64,000 nt of DNA from Dipteris shenzhenensis (taxonomy: Eukaryota; Polypodiophyta; Polypodiopsida; Gleicheniales), in assembly GCA_047967505.1 (NCBI GenBank), contig CM106538.1; one strand, written 5' to 3'. Both the position numbers and the translations under genes were made by a program. Numbering within the stretch: the first letter of the stretch is position 1; the number at the start of each line of letters is the position of its first letter. The notes under the pieces are model-generated. The model worked only from the letters and a program-made list of their open reading frames with translations. It was not told the origin of the DNA and ran no database searches. Of this stretch, positions 1 to 10,431 are shown piece after piece.

Positions 1-37
1 GATTTTTGCTTACAATTGAAGTCTAGGGCTGAGCTAG

Positions 38-488
38 GCCCCCATTTTTATTAATCCACACCCACCGGTTGTTGATGGTGTGGGTGGTTTGCTTTTGAAG
101 GCTGGTGACTACAGCCACTACTCAGCCTGTGGCTTCCCTTTTAGTACTCAGTCATTTGAGGTGTTTGGATTACAACGTGGTCACATGTACCACTTTATAT
201 TCTTTGCTCATGTAGCAACAGAGATTTGTACGTGTGTACATAGTGCATGTAGGGAGCCCATTTCTGAGAGATCCAAATCAATTCTTAGCATTCCAACTTC
301 CTGTAGATCTGGTATGTTTTAAATTATATGTGGTTTTTTCATTGTAGCAAGTTGGTTGTTAAATTATTGAAGTTTTGTCATGTTCATGTGCAGATGGCCA
401 ACTTGATCCTAAGTTTACTTCTCCCGATGGCAAGCACGTGATGCCTATTACAAGTGTATATTGTGATAATGTCCTCAACGGTTCTTAG
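38..488 (+). CDS. Unrecognised gene, two exons visible (possibly 5' partial)
   Basis: I do not recognise the product. The frame is open from just after an in-frame TAG at 35-37 to 311, where it meets a GT donor (G|GTATGT). A TGCAG acceptor ends at 393, and the frame continues in phase 1 from 394 to a TAG at 486-488. The first exon encodes a stretch with several Cys and His residues (GDYSHYSACGF, then EICTCVHSACREP), which could bind metal. The second exon reads DGQLDPKFTSPDGKH. Phase-consistent splicing over an 82-bp intron favours a real or recently real gene. The start is not visible and may lie upstream of the window. A further exon-like stretch follows at 537-682. Confidence 0.4.
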
Positions 489-536
489 TGTCCATTTTTC
501 TGTAATAGTACTTTCACTATTAATTTTGTAATGTAG

Positions 537-682
537 GTAAAGGAGGATCTATGGGTGGAGATGTAAGAACACTTAAGAGAGGGAGGACCAGTGACATGGA
601 CTCGACTTTTATATGTAGTAGTCGTGACCACTCTGTGTTTGTGGAGTTCAGCCATGGTCCAAGAGACATCGTGTATGGTTGA
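537..682 (+). CDS. Possible further exon of the 5' gene
   Basis: A pyrimidine-rich tract ending TAATGTAG at 536 precedes an open stretch that reads GGSMGGDVRTLKRGRTSDMD and ends at a TGA near 680. A GT follows soon after (GAAG|GTGTGA). It lies between the upstream two-exon gene and the duplicated exon downstream, so the three may belong to one transcription unit. Function unknown. Confidence 0.25.
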
Positions 683-1310
683 AGGTGTGAATCTTTAACA
701 TTCATAATTTCATACATGTTCATCCTACTAGAGGATCTGGTATCAGTTGAATATGATCTCCAAATGGATTTTTAGGCTCAAAGAAATTAAAAATAAGAAA
801 GTAAGCATTGCAATACCTTGAAGCCAGATTGACTAGAATAATGAAGGAGAAGGAATCATTATAGGTTGATGGAGGTGATGAGTTGGATGGCTCAAGAGGG
901 CAAGGCAGGCGCAAGATGTGGAGGAGCTTGGGGAGACTCCTCTTGGACTAGTGGAGGTAGCTGATGATGACATTTCCTCATGTGTGGTTGAAGGTATGAA
1001 TCCTTAACATTCATAATTTCATACAATGTTCATCCTATTTTGAGGATTGTCGTATCAGTTGCTTATGATCTCCAAATGGACTTGTAGGCTTGGACAAATC
1101 AAAAAGAAGAAAGCAAGCATTGCAATCTGCTAAAGCTAAAGGGGAGGCTAGAAGGGTGGTGACTAGAAGAATGTACGAGAAGGAATTGTTACAAGAGGAT
1201 GGAGGTGATGAGGAGTTGGCAAGCTCAAGAGGGTGGGCATTAGATGTTGAGGATCCTGAGGATGCTCCCATTGAACCACTGGATGTCACTAATGATGACA
1301 TTACATTATC
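668..1310 (+). repeat. Tandem duplication of an intron-exon block (~312 bp)
   Basis: Two adjacent copies start with a near-identical intron segment (GTGTATGGTTGAAGGTGTGA at 670 and GTGTGGTTGAAGGTATGA near 980). Each runs through a TTTAG or TTGTAG acceptor into a basic exon. The first copy, from about 778, has stops and gaps. The second, from 1089, is open. Confidence 0.7.
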
Positions 1311-1389
1311 TCAATTCACACAAAAAAGACCCTTGAAGCATAGAGCTCAGGGCAATGGAATGTCATTGAAATGTAATGAACTTCCATGA
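1089..1389 (+). CDS. Open exon of unknown gene (second copy of duplicated exon)
   Basis: After a TTGTAG acceptor the frame is open for about 100 codons. It starts basic (DKSKRRKQALQSAKAKGEAR), turns acidic (EDPEDAPIEPLDVTNDD) and ends at a TGA. There is no ATG at the start, as expected for an internal exon. The upstream tandem copy at ~778-970 carries the same exon with stops. No domain recognised; a nuclear protein is possible from composition only. Confidence 0.3.
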
Positions 1390-1639
1390 CATTGAATACA
1401 TTGTATGCGAGTAGTTATTTGCAAGTTACTTAGATGAGCATCCCAATAATGTAGCTTGCAAGAGCTTTTTGCAATATAACAAAGATGTGCCATGTTTGGT
1501 GAATCATCATCCAGCATGTGTTCCATCCTCTCCATGTTTGTCTTGTTTGATGTGTTTCAATAATATTGAGATAATATTTAAGGCAAGTTATGTGTTGCCC
1601 AAAAATGCAATGTGCATGCAATTACTATGCGCAATGCAA

Positions 1640-2520
1640 ATGATTTGAATGATGATTCACATGCAGGAAAGATCATGTGGTAGAAAGAAAAAGAGTGTCA
1701 TGCATTTTATCATCAATAATGCAGAAATGAAACTCCTTGATAATTTGGTCATCCACAAAGTTGTGGTGATAAGCAATATGAACAAGGATTGTACAAATCT
1801 AAATGCCAATGCATGGATTGAATTTCATTTTGGACTTTAAACGAGTAATTCCCTACAAAATCTATAACAGACACAATGACATCTGAAGGGAAATTCTTCA
1901 AACACTCCCTAAATTGGTCCAGCTACCATTTGTATATGAAGTTGTGTCTAAAGAAAGTGGTTGTGTGTTTTCTTTAACATGGAGAACATGACATTAAATG
2001 GCATCTCCTTGATTGATAAAACTTTGCACTTTTTTTTTCCCCTTTCTGATTCTTGACATCCTCAAACACCTGAACCATCACGTTTTTTCACTGATGTGCT
2101 ACTTCATTTGGGAAAATTGCAAGTTTTTGTACACCACACCTTTCACATTCTCCCATGAGGCACTCATAATCATGGAATGTTGACTCTTTGCCTTTAGCAC
2201 AAACACAAGATTCCCACAATTGTGTGACCCCACTAAAGGCATGCTCCTTTGCACCACATTTGCCTACCTCTACTGATGAAAGACATATACTGCAAAGACA
2301 AGAACATGACACTCCATGTAAACCAAATGCAATCGTAGTGAACATGGTTAAGAGCTTCCTTCAAGTATATCATTTGAATGTGATATACATAGCAACATGT
2401 GTTTCTATCTTGAAGCTTGCATACAAAGTAAGGTTTTAGCTTCTCAAAGGACCTTAGCCCTATACAAATACTTGGATATGCAACTTTGAATGCCCTAAAG
2501 AAGTCTGTATGCATGGACAA
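1640..2520 (-). pseudogene. Transposase-like relic, copy A, C-terminal part
   Basis: Read on the minus strand, it carries the same ordered motifs as the relics at 34.5-48.7 kb and 55.5-57.3 kb. These are CKLQDRNTCCYV near 2395-2430, a four-residue metal-site motif CLMGECERCGV near 2130-2171, and IDFVGNYSFKVQNEIQSMHW near 1800-1868. Frameshifts and stops separate them, and the motifs downstream of the last one are lost. The likely N-terminal part of the same copy lies about 10 kb upstream on the same strand at 12109-12830, cut off by satellite and copia insertions. The Asp in IDF could be a catalytic residue of an RNase-H-fold transposase; that is inference. No named superfamily recognised. 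Confidence 0.6.
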
Positions 2521-2850
2521 GAAAAGAGCAAAGTGTGTATGTTATGTGGCATCCTACAGCAACATCGCAAACAATTTCAATACACAAAGATGGGGCACAA
2601 CATGTATGCACTATACAACATTATTTTTTTTATAGAAGGCTATACACCCCAAAAAATATGTTACATAGCACACAATTTGAGTGCACACATGGATGTGGAG
2701 CTAGGTATACTATATAGCTCATTGTTTGTACTACTCAAACCTATATAGTAGAAAATTTCAATATACATAGATATGGCACACCATGTATGCTATATAGCCC
2801 ACTATTTGTGCTATTCAGCTCGCAAGTCCTACCTCACAAGGCTTCAGCTT
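2521..2850. repeat. TATAGCACA-type satellite, left block
   Basis: AT-rich sequence with repeated words such as TGCTATATAGC, TAGCACAC and GTGGAGCTA. It belongs to the same family as the array at 10432-12060, and a further fragment lies at 3700-3775. Confidence 0.6.
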
Positions 2851-3070
2851 TCATTGTTTCCACTATCAATTGCTTAGTAAAGCTAATAGAATAGCCTTTC
2901 CTAGTTGTGACTTGAATGATGCACATATAATTAATTTTGAGAGGGTATTACTTGGGCAAAAGTCCTTTGATATGATGATTGTTTCCAAGGACTTAAAAAG
3001 CAAGTCATTAGCATCATACTTTAGGTACTAATAACTAGCATTAAGTAGGATATGACAATCCACATCTTCA
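2851..3070. other. No gene seen
   Basis: AT-rich sequence between satellite and the 147-bp array. No open frame, splice-linked exon or repeat that I can support. Confidence 0.5.
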
Positions 3071-3603
3071 GCACATGAAAAGAAACCCACTATATAGCCT
3101 TCCATGAAATTATAGATATCTCCCATACACTTAGGAGCGAATAATATTCTTTGTAATCCTCTCTTCCTCTTCATCTCGTTCCACTAGCTGCCAAAGTATA
3201 CTTGGAAATATCTATAATTTCATCAAAGGCTAGGACACAACACAGGCTTCCATGAAATTATAGATCTCATGTACACTTAGGAGATAGTAATATTCTTTGT
3301 AATCCTCTCTTCCTCTTGATCTTGTTCCACTGGCTGCCAAAGTGTACTTGGAAAGATCTATAATTACATCAAAAGATAGCACATAACACAAGCTTCCATG
3401 AAATTATAGATCTCCCATACACTTAGGAGATAGTAATATTCTTTTTAATCCTCTCTTCCTCTTGATCTTGTTCCACTAGCTGCCAAAGTGGACTTGGAAA
3501 GATCTACAATTGTACTTGGAAAGATCTACAATTTCATAAAAGGCTAGCACACAACACATGAAATTTGCCATTGTCGCTAGATTGGGGGTTTCTTTTCATG
3601 TGC
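3071..3603. repeat. 147-bp tandem array framed by a perfect 18-bp inverted repeat
   Basis: Three copies of a ~147-bp unit begin with CTTCCATGAAATTATAGAT at 3099, 3247 and 3393. Each ends with a GCCAAAGT...CTTGGAAA segment, and the third has an extra partial copy of that segment. The array sits between GCACATGAAAAGAAACCC (3071-3088) and its exact reverse complement (3586-3603). A foldback or MITE-like element with internal repeats is possible. I could not find a convincing target duplication. Confidence 0.7.
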
Positions 3604-3699
3604 CATGAGGATTGGGACTCTAGACAACAGGGCAAATGAGGAGACAAAGATGAAGATGCCCAACATAGTGAAGAGGAGACAAAGACTTCACGACATTGG

Positions 3700-3775
3700 T
3701 AATGGAATATCCTATGTAGCACACATACAAAAATGTGGAACTATGCATGCTATGTAACTCACTTTGTGCTATTCT
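3700..3775. repeat. TATAGCACA-type satellite fragment
   Basis: Contains AATGTGGAACTATGCATGCT and AACTCACTTTGTGCTATTC, matching one monomer of the array at 10432-12060. It ends abruptly at GCTATTC before GC-rich sequence, so 3775 is a likely insertion or rearrangement boundary. Confidence 0.6.
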
Positions 3776-4690
3776 AAGAGAGAGGTCTCAGATCTCGTTC
3801 TTTGGGAGCTTCCATATCTAAGCTAAGCCTCTCCATCCAAGTCTCCTTCGACGGCCGGCAGCCCCTCTCCAACAAGTCTCCTTCGACGGCCGGCAGCCCC
3901 TCTAAGCCACATCCAAGGCTTCTCTGTATCACCCAAGGACTCTGCAGCTCACAGCATACCCAAGCCAGACGAGGCTTGATGAAGGAGATCACCGTCTCCA
4001 AGGTGGCTCACAAAGAGAGCTCATACAACGATGACCAATGCCTCCATAGCAGTACAGCTTGAGGACCTAGCGGCCTCCTCAGCCTCAATGAAGCGACTCC
4101 TCCACGAAATCCATCTGCTTGACAACCTGATCAAATTGCAGCAGTAGCCGCCAGCTCCAACGACGAGCTTCTCCATCGAACAATAGCTTTTCCACAAGGC
4201 CCGCTCATAGTCGCCAGGCGGCTCCTTCAACATCAACGCCCCTTAGCGACTCTCTGACAACATCTCCTAGCTAGCACAGCTCCTCTAGCAGCCACGGGCT
4301 ACATCTCGACCAGCTTCGACAGTCCGCTCCTCCAGCGACGGCACATGGTAGTGAAGGTCCAAACGGCTCCATCGACGCAGTTCCTCTTCTCCGACTACAT
4401 CTGCAGCTACATAGCGACGTGCTAGGCTGCTCCATCTGCGGCTCCATAGCCCTCGCAAGCCATAAAAGCTGCGCACATAGACTCCAACGCAGAGCCAACG
4501 TGCGCCTCTGCGATGGAATCAGAATCTTTGTAAGAATCTTTTATCGATTCCGATGCCTCGCGTTCCAACACGTGGCAGATAGGGTTGGTCAGCAACCCTA
4601 GGTTTGGTTACCCACCAGTGGTCAGTCACTTGACACATGGCAGATTTGATCTACCCAGGGTTAGGTTCAGTCAACCATAGTTAGGTGGTT
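3776..4690. other. GC-rich segment of unknown origin with a 35-bp tandem duplication
   Basis: Composition changes sharply from the AT-rich satellite. GTCTCCTTCGACGGCCGGCA occurs at 3841 and again at 3876, with the sequence after each copy also shared. Several short open frames exist on both strands, but none has a recognisable domain. It may be 5' sequence of copia element 1 or an unrelated insertion; it does not resemble that element's 3' LTR. Confidence 0.4.
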
Positions 4691-4696
4691 TGATCA

Positions 4697-4970
4697 CAAT
4701 TGTGCCACGTGGCAACCTCATCTTATATGCCACGTCAGCAGACACATCATCAGTGACACATCATCAGCCATGTCACCTGCCACATCATCAGTGACACGTC
4801 ATCAACCACATCACCTACCACATCATCAGTGCCACGTCACCTACCACGTCATTAGTGCCACGTCACCAAGCCACGTCATCAGTGCCATGTCATAAGGCCA
4901 CGTCATCAGTGCCACGTCACTAGGCCATGTCATCAGGCCACGTCATCAGTGCCACCTCAGCACAGAGCTT
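4697..4970. repeat. Array of CCACGTCA motifs upstream of copia element 1
   Basis: A degenerate tandem repeat of about 12-27 bp whose core is GCCACGTCATCAGTG. I count eight exact CCACGTCA words plus one CCACGTGG. These are ACGT-core words of the type bound by plant bZIP factors (TGACGTGG on the other strand). The array lies about 850 bp before the gag start, where an enhancer of element 1 could sit. A regulatory role is inference. Confidence 0.65.
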
Positions 4971-5823
4971 CACTGGCACACCTCTTGCTAAGCACAGTGC
5001 CACATCATCACTGCATGTGACTCACAGTGGCACATCATCATTGAGCACCATTTGCACTCCTTTTGCCCCTCCACCTAGATCAAGTCGTATCTCTTGATCC
5101 AGGAAGAATTTGAGGGTGCTCCAAAAAGGAAAGTCGCTCGGTTTTTCATGCTCTACGCGCTCGTTACATCATGCGCACATTTCGGTGCAAGTTACACTCA
5201 CATTTGAGCCTCGCCGACAAAACCACTTCCTTCACGCACATTTGCCTCTACATCGATGCATCTGACCCAGCACTTAAAAAGAACAAAAGAAAAGGAATTA
5301 TTTGCTGCTCTTTCATCAATCGACGGTTGGTTTAGATCTAGATCAGAGTAGACTAGATCGCCATAGAGGGGATGCTTTGAATTCCCCAAGTTGCCAATCT
5401 AAGCCATGCCCGAAATTCCCGACTAGTACCTACTCAGAGTCAGTCCATACGCTCACATCCGATTTCACATCATTACATTACCTGAAACCTTACGTTCATC
5501 AGTTCAGTGAGCAGACTTCAGAGTTCAGAGGCATTGCAGATTGATTCAGTGGGTAGATAGCACTTGATTTCACACACACATGCCACCATTGTAAAGCCTA
5601 TTTGGCTATCTCATGGCATTGTGCACATCATTTTTTAGCCTTGTAAAGCCTCTTGGCTATTCCTGGCATCATTGCCACAAGCCTTGTAACACAGATCAGA
5701 TCTTATATACTGCAGTTCTATCTTCACCGACGGTACAGAGATTTCACTTGGCATCTTCAGTGTATTTGCAGTTGATTCATACAGAGTTTTTTCAGGACCC
5801 TTTTTGAGTACATTGTTTGCACC
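4971..5823 (+). other. Leader of copia element 1 (no 5' LTR recognised)
   Basis: No coding frame of note. It holds a short local duplication of TTGTAAAGCC..TTGGCTAT (5590-5660). I found neither a copy of the 3' LTR start (TGTTGAGAG) nor a tRNA-Met primer site of the usual TGGTATCAGAG form, so the 5' LTR is missing, diverged, or lies in 3776-4700. Confidence 0.4.
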
Positions 5824-8800
5824 ATGTCGACTAGCAACCTCAATCTGGAGGCATCTGCTAAGTTAGACAACTCCAATTATGGTACATGGAAATACCGAAT
5901 GGAGACCATTCTTTTGCTTCAGGACAAATGGGAGTATGTCGATGGATCTATACCTAGACCGTTGGCCGATCCAGCCACCAATAGCTCTACTCCATCTGTT
6001 GTCACAGCACCAGCAACGGGATCTACATCGGGATCTACATCTACACAAACAGTTTTCGCACCAGTAGCAGATCCTGCCATTGCCCAAGCTCAAGCAGAAT
6101 GGGATAAGAAAGACAAGTATGCCTATCACCTGATCAAGCAGAATGTGCAAGATGTCATGCTAGGACAGCTCAACAGAGTCAAGACATCAAAAGAAGCATG
6201 GGATATGTTCGCAGCTCTCTACGAGTCCAAGAACACATCCAGGATTCTCACCCTGAGAAACCAAATCAACCAGAGTTTCCGCAATAGCAATGAAACCGGT
6301 CATGCTTATGTACCCCGCATCAAAGACTACAACAATCAACTTGCAGTAGCGGGAGAGACTATGAATCCCGCAGAAATGGTTCAAGTAATCCTGAATGGAC
6401 TAGAAGAAGGATATGAGAATCTAGTCCAGAGTATTGCCATCCAACGGCAAATTCCAACACTGGAAGAACTTCAGTCAGTTCTACTTGGTGAAAAACTCAG
6501 GACTCAGGCCATTCAAGCACGTAAAGGTCATTCTAATGATCAGGCATTCACAGCTTCAGATAGAGGCAGAGGCAAAAACAGAAACAGAGGTAGATCATAT
6601 CAGAAAAGTGGTCATCATCAACAAAATCAAAGTCAGAATCAGCATCAGCACCAGCATCATCCTCAGCAACATCAAAATCAGCAAAGAGGAAATCATTCCA
6701 ACCAAGGAACATCTCAAGGACGAGGGAATGCATCCACCAATGTGTCAAACATCCAGTGCAACTACTGTCACAAGTTTGGACACTATGAAAGAGATTGCCG
6801 CAAGAAGCAGCATGACCAAGGCAGTCAATCCAGCAGTAATCGAGGGAATTCCCGAGGAAGAGGAAATCATCGTGGTGGACATTCTAGTCACAGTCATTTT
6901 GCAAATGAATATGGCAATATGTTTCTTGCAAGTGAGGAATTGCATCAGACTGATACAATGCACCTAGACACTGATTTCAATCCCAAAGAGGATTTCAGCT
7001 ATCAAGTCGACCAAGTGGAATAGGATCCTTGGTACATCGATAGCGGTGCATCATCTCATATGACAAATCATCAGGAATGGTTCACAGAAATGAAGCCATT
7101 AGAAGGTCAAAAGAATGTCATCTACACAGCAGACAATACACCGAATCCGGTTCAAGGGACAGGGGTTATTCCTATGAACAATTTCACTGGTACAAAAGGA
7201 TTAGTCAAAGATGTGCTCTATGTTCCGAAGCTCAGCAAGAACCTTTTGTCAGTAGGTCAAATGACGGAACACGACTACAAAGTCATCTTTGACGGTGATG
7301 AATGCACTATCAGAGACAAATCCAAAAGAGGTCAGCTAGTAGCAAAAGGTGTCAAGGAAGGACGCTAATACAGGATGCTAGCTACAGTACCAGATAAGCA
7401 TGCCATGTCAGCTCAAATGCAACAAATGCCACTATCTGCAAAATGGCACAAGAGATATGGTCATGTCAACTTCAAGTACTTGTTAGATCTCAGGAATCAA
7501 AATATGGCAATTGGGATTTCGAAGCTACAGTTTCTTTGAAAGGTTTGTGAAGCATGCTACTTCGGCAAACAAAAGCGAACCAACTTTGTCAAAAGTACCT
7601 CTCGTGCACGAGGTATTCTTGATTTGATTCATACAGATGTATGGGGTTATGCCCAGACCCGTAGCATCAATGGTTCACTTTATTACTTGACCTTCATCGA
7701 CGACTACAACAGATATTGTTAATTCTACTTTCTGAAAGAGAAATTTGAAGTGTTTGCCAGATTTCAAGAATTCAAAGCCATGGTAGAAAACCAGACAGGC
7801 AGAAAGATCAAGGTCATGAGATCAGACAGAGGAGGTGAATACATGTCTTCAGCATTCATGAACTTTTGCAAAAATCACAGCATTCGAAGACAATTCACAT
7901 GTGCAGATACTCCTCAGCAAAATGCAAGAGCTGAAAGGACGAATGGGACTTTAGCAGACAGTGCTAGAGCAATGCTTAGTGAAAAGCATCTTCCGAATCA
8001 ATATTGGGCAGAAGCAATAGCTATAGCTAACTATTTGCTTAATCGGCTTCCTACCGAACCAATACAAGGTATGACTCCTTATGAAGCATTCAGTGGACAC
8101 AAGCCACGCATTGGGTATCTCTACATATTTGGTTGCATAGCATATGCCCACATACATGATGATTATCGCAGGAAATTGGATGCGAAGTCACGCAAATGCA
8201 TCATGGTTGGCTACAGTGAAGAAAGCAAAGCATACAAATTGTATGATCCCATCAACCGCAAAGTCATTATCTCCAGAGATGTAATCTTCGATGAGGAATC
8301 AGAATGGAAAACCCCACCTACACAGGAGATAGAAGCATCGACTTCACAGTCATCTACAGAACAGGTTGATGAAGAAGAGCAAGAATTGCCAGCAACACCC
8401 CAAGCAGCGCCACAACAGCTCAGACGGTCTACTAGGGAAAGCAAACCACCAGCCAGATTGACATATGCTCAGAAAGGCAAAGCAATTCAGGTGGAAACCA
8501 CCAACTATGCTCTTATGACTACCATCATGGCTACAGAAGAGCCAGTGTACTTCGAAGACGCAGTAGATAAGCCAGAATAAACTGCTATGAATGAAGAAAT
8601 GGATGCTTTGTATAAAAATAACACTTGGGAATTATGCGACCTTCCACCAGGAATGAAGGCCATAGCCAACAAATGGGTATACAAAGTGAAGTACAATCCA
8701 GATGGCAGTATTCAGAGATACAAAGCCAGATTAGTTGCAAAAGGATTTGCACAACAATATGGCCAAGATTATGATGAGACTTATGCTCCAGTAGCAAAGA

Positions 8801-10086
8801 TGGATTCCATATGGTTCTTGATATCACTAGCGACACTCAGTAAATGGAATGTGTATCAGCTCGATGTCAAGAATGCATTTCTTAATGGTTATCTAGACGA
8901 GGAAGTCTACATGCAACAACCAGCCGGTTATGTTGAACCAGGAAAGGAAAACAAGGTTTGCCATCTCAAGAAAAGTCTCTATGGCTTAAAGCAAGCACCC
9001 AGAAATTGGTACAACAGAATTGATAAGTATTTTGCTGATCTGGGATACATGAAGTCCAATGCAAATCATACTCTCTACTACAAAGTTCAAGGGGAAGATA
9101 TTACTATTGCACTTTTGTATGTAGATGATCTGATTGTGACAGGAAGCAAGGATAGCTTCATCAGAAAATTAAAACAAGACTTATCTGCAGAGTTCAACAT
9201 GAAAGATCTTGGACTTATGCACTATTGTCTTGGAATTGAGTTCTGGAGAGATTTAGATAGCACATTCATGAGTCAGCTCAAGTATGTTGACAGTCTCTTG
9301 AAGAAGTTTCATATGGCAGATTGCAAGATTGCAGCCACTCCCATGGAACAGAGTTTGAAACTTACTAAAGATTCAAAAAAGCCTACAATCAATGACAGAT
9401 ACTACAGGCAACTCATTGGATCTCTTATATATCCGACAATCACACGGCCAGATATTTGTTATGCAGTAAGCTCACTAGCACAGTTTATGGCAAATCCAAA
9501 ACAGTCTCACTAGAATGCAGCTAAAAGAGTCTTGAGATACATCAGAGGTACAAGACAGTTTGGGATAGAATACAGAGGAAGTCATCCACGGTTGCATGGA
9601 TACTGTGATAGTGACTATGCTGGAGATCATGAGACCAGGAGATCGACATAGGGTCATGCATTTTTCCTTGGTCAAGGTGCTATATCATGGTTGTCAAACA
9701 AACAACCAAATGTTTCTTTGTCTTCGACTGAAGCAGAATATAGAGCACTCACTACAGGTGCATGTGAGGCTATATGGCTCAGAAGACTATTGTCAGAAAC
9801 AAATTACTTTGATGAGTCAAAGCCAACAACAATATACTGTGATAATCAATCGGCTCAAGCATTGGCCAAAAATCCAGTATATCACTCTAGGACAAAGCAC
9901 ATTGATGTCAGAGAGCACTTCATCAAAGAAAGAGTGTTACTTGGTGACATCACACTGCAGCATTGTGATAGCAAAGAAAATGTTGCAGACATCTTTACCA
10001 AACCACTCAGTAAAGAGCTATTCGAGAAACACTGATTAGCTCTTGGTTTGATGCAGAGGAAGGACATTCCCATTAAAGGGGTGTGA
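5824..10086 (+). pseudogene. Ty1/copia gag-pol, element 1: full length, one frame, eight stops
   Basis: The polyprotein of a Ty1/copia LTR retrotransposon runs in a single frame for about 1,420 codons from ATG 5824 to the natural TGA at 10084-10086, without a frameshift. Order: UBN2-type gag; CCHC knuckle CNYCHKFGHYERDC (~6752-6795); Q/H/N-rich linker; protease WYIDSGASSHMT (~7030); GAG-pre-integrase; integrase with IHTDVWG, SDRGGEY and NARAERTN, all three acidic residues kept; reverse transcriptase with YVDD (~9118-9130); RNase H with CDSDYAG, SSTEAEY and YCDNQSA. Nonsense codons: TAG 7021, TAA 7366, TGA 7537, TAA 7720, TAA 8578, TAG 9511, TAG 9649, TGA 10033. Comparison with element 2 shows sense codons at most of these sites, but the RNase H stop at 9649 is shared. 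Confidence 0.93.
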
Positions 10087-10174
10087 TGGAATGTAATGCT
10101 CAGTCCTTCTTCGATTCCCCAGAATCATCATCTTGAGGGAAGGCCTACTTCATGATGTTGATCTTGAGGGAAGG

Positions 10175-10431
10175 TGTTGAGAGTTCACGCTCAACATCAT
10201 GTGATCATGTGTGCATAGCACCATCACGTGATCATATGTGCATAGCACTAACCTTATAGAGTGCTATAAAGGAAAGGGTTAGATCCCCTAACCCTAACCC
10301 TAAAAGGGTTTGTATATATTCTATTTTTTCAACTAATTCTAGTGTACAGTTAGTCATTTGTGGTGTGCTCTCTAGCTGTGCCCTCTCTCCTCATCTCCAC
10401 TCTTCTCCTCTCCCCTCTTCATATTTTGTCA
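10175..10431 (+). mobile_element. 3' LTR of copia element 1
   Basis: A purine tract CTTGAGGGAAGG precedes TGTTGAGAGTTCACGCTCAA, a typical LTR start with a short internal inversion. A TATA-like CTATAAAGG lies near 10262 and a CT-rich R/U5 follows. The LTR probably ends at CA (10430-10431) against satellite sequence. CCCTAACCCTAACCCTAAA near 10282 resembles telomere repeats but is short and internal. About 257 bp. Confidence 0.6.

Noticed and set aside
4021-4600. Several overlapping 60-75-codon frames in the GC-rich block
   Set aside because: They occur on both strands at once, as expected for GC-rich non-coding sequence, and have no domain.
5560-5823. tRNA-Met primer binding site before gag
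   Set aside because: No TGGTATCAGAG or close variant was found.
10275-10300. Telomere-like CCCTAACCCTAACCCTAAA
   Set aside because: Only about two and a half units, internal to an LTR near its TATA box; not an interstitial telomere block.
3776-10431. A single insertion of one copia element into satellite with matching LTRs
   Set aside because: No 5' LTR copy was found, and the satellite phase differs at the two edges, so a simple insertion is not supported.
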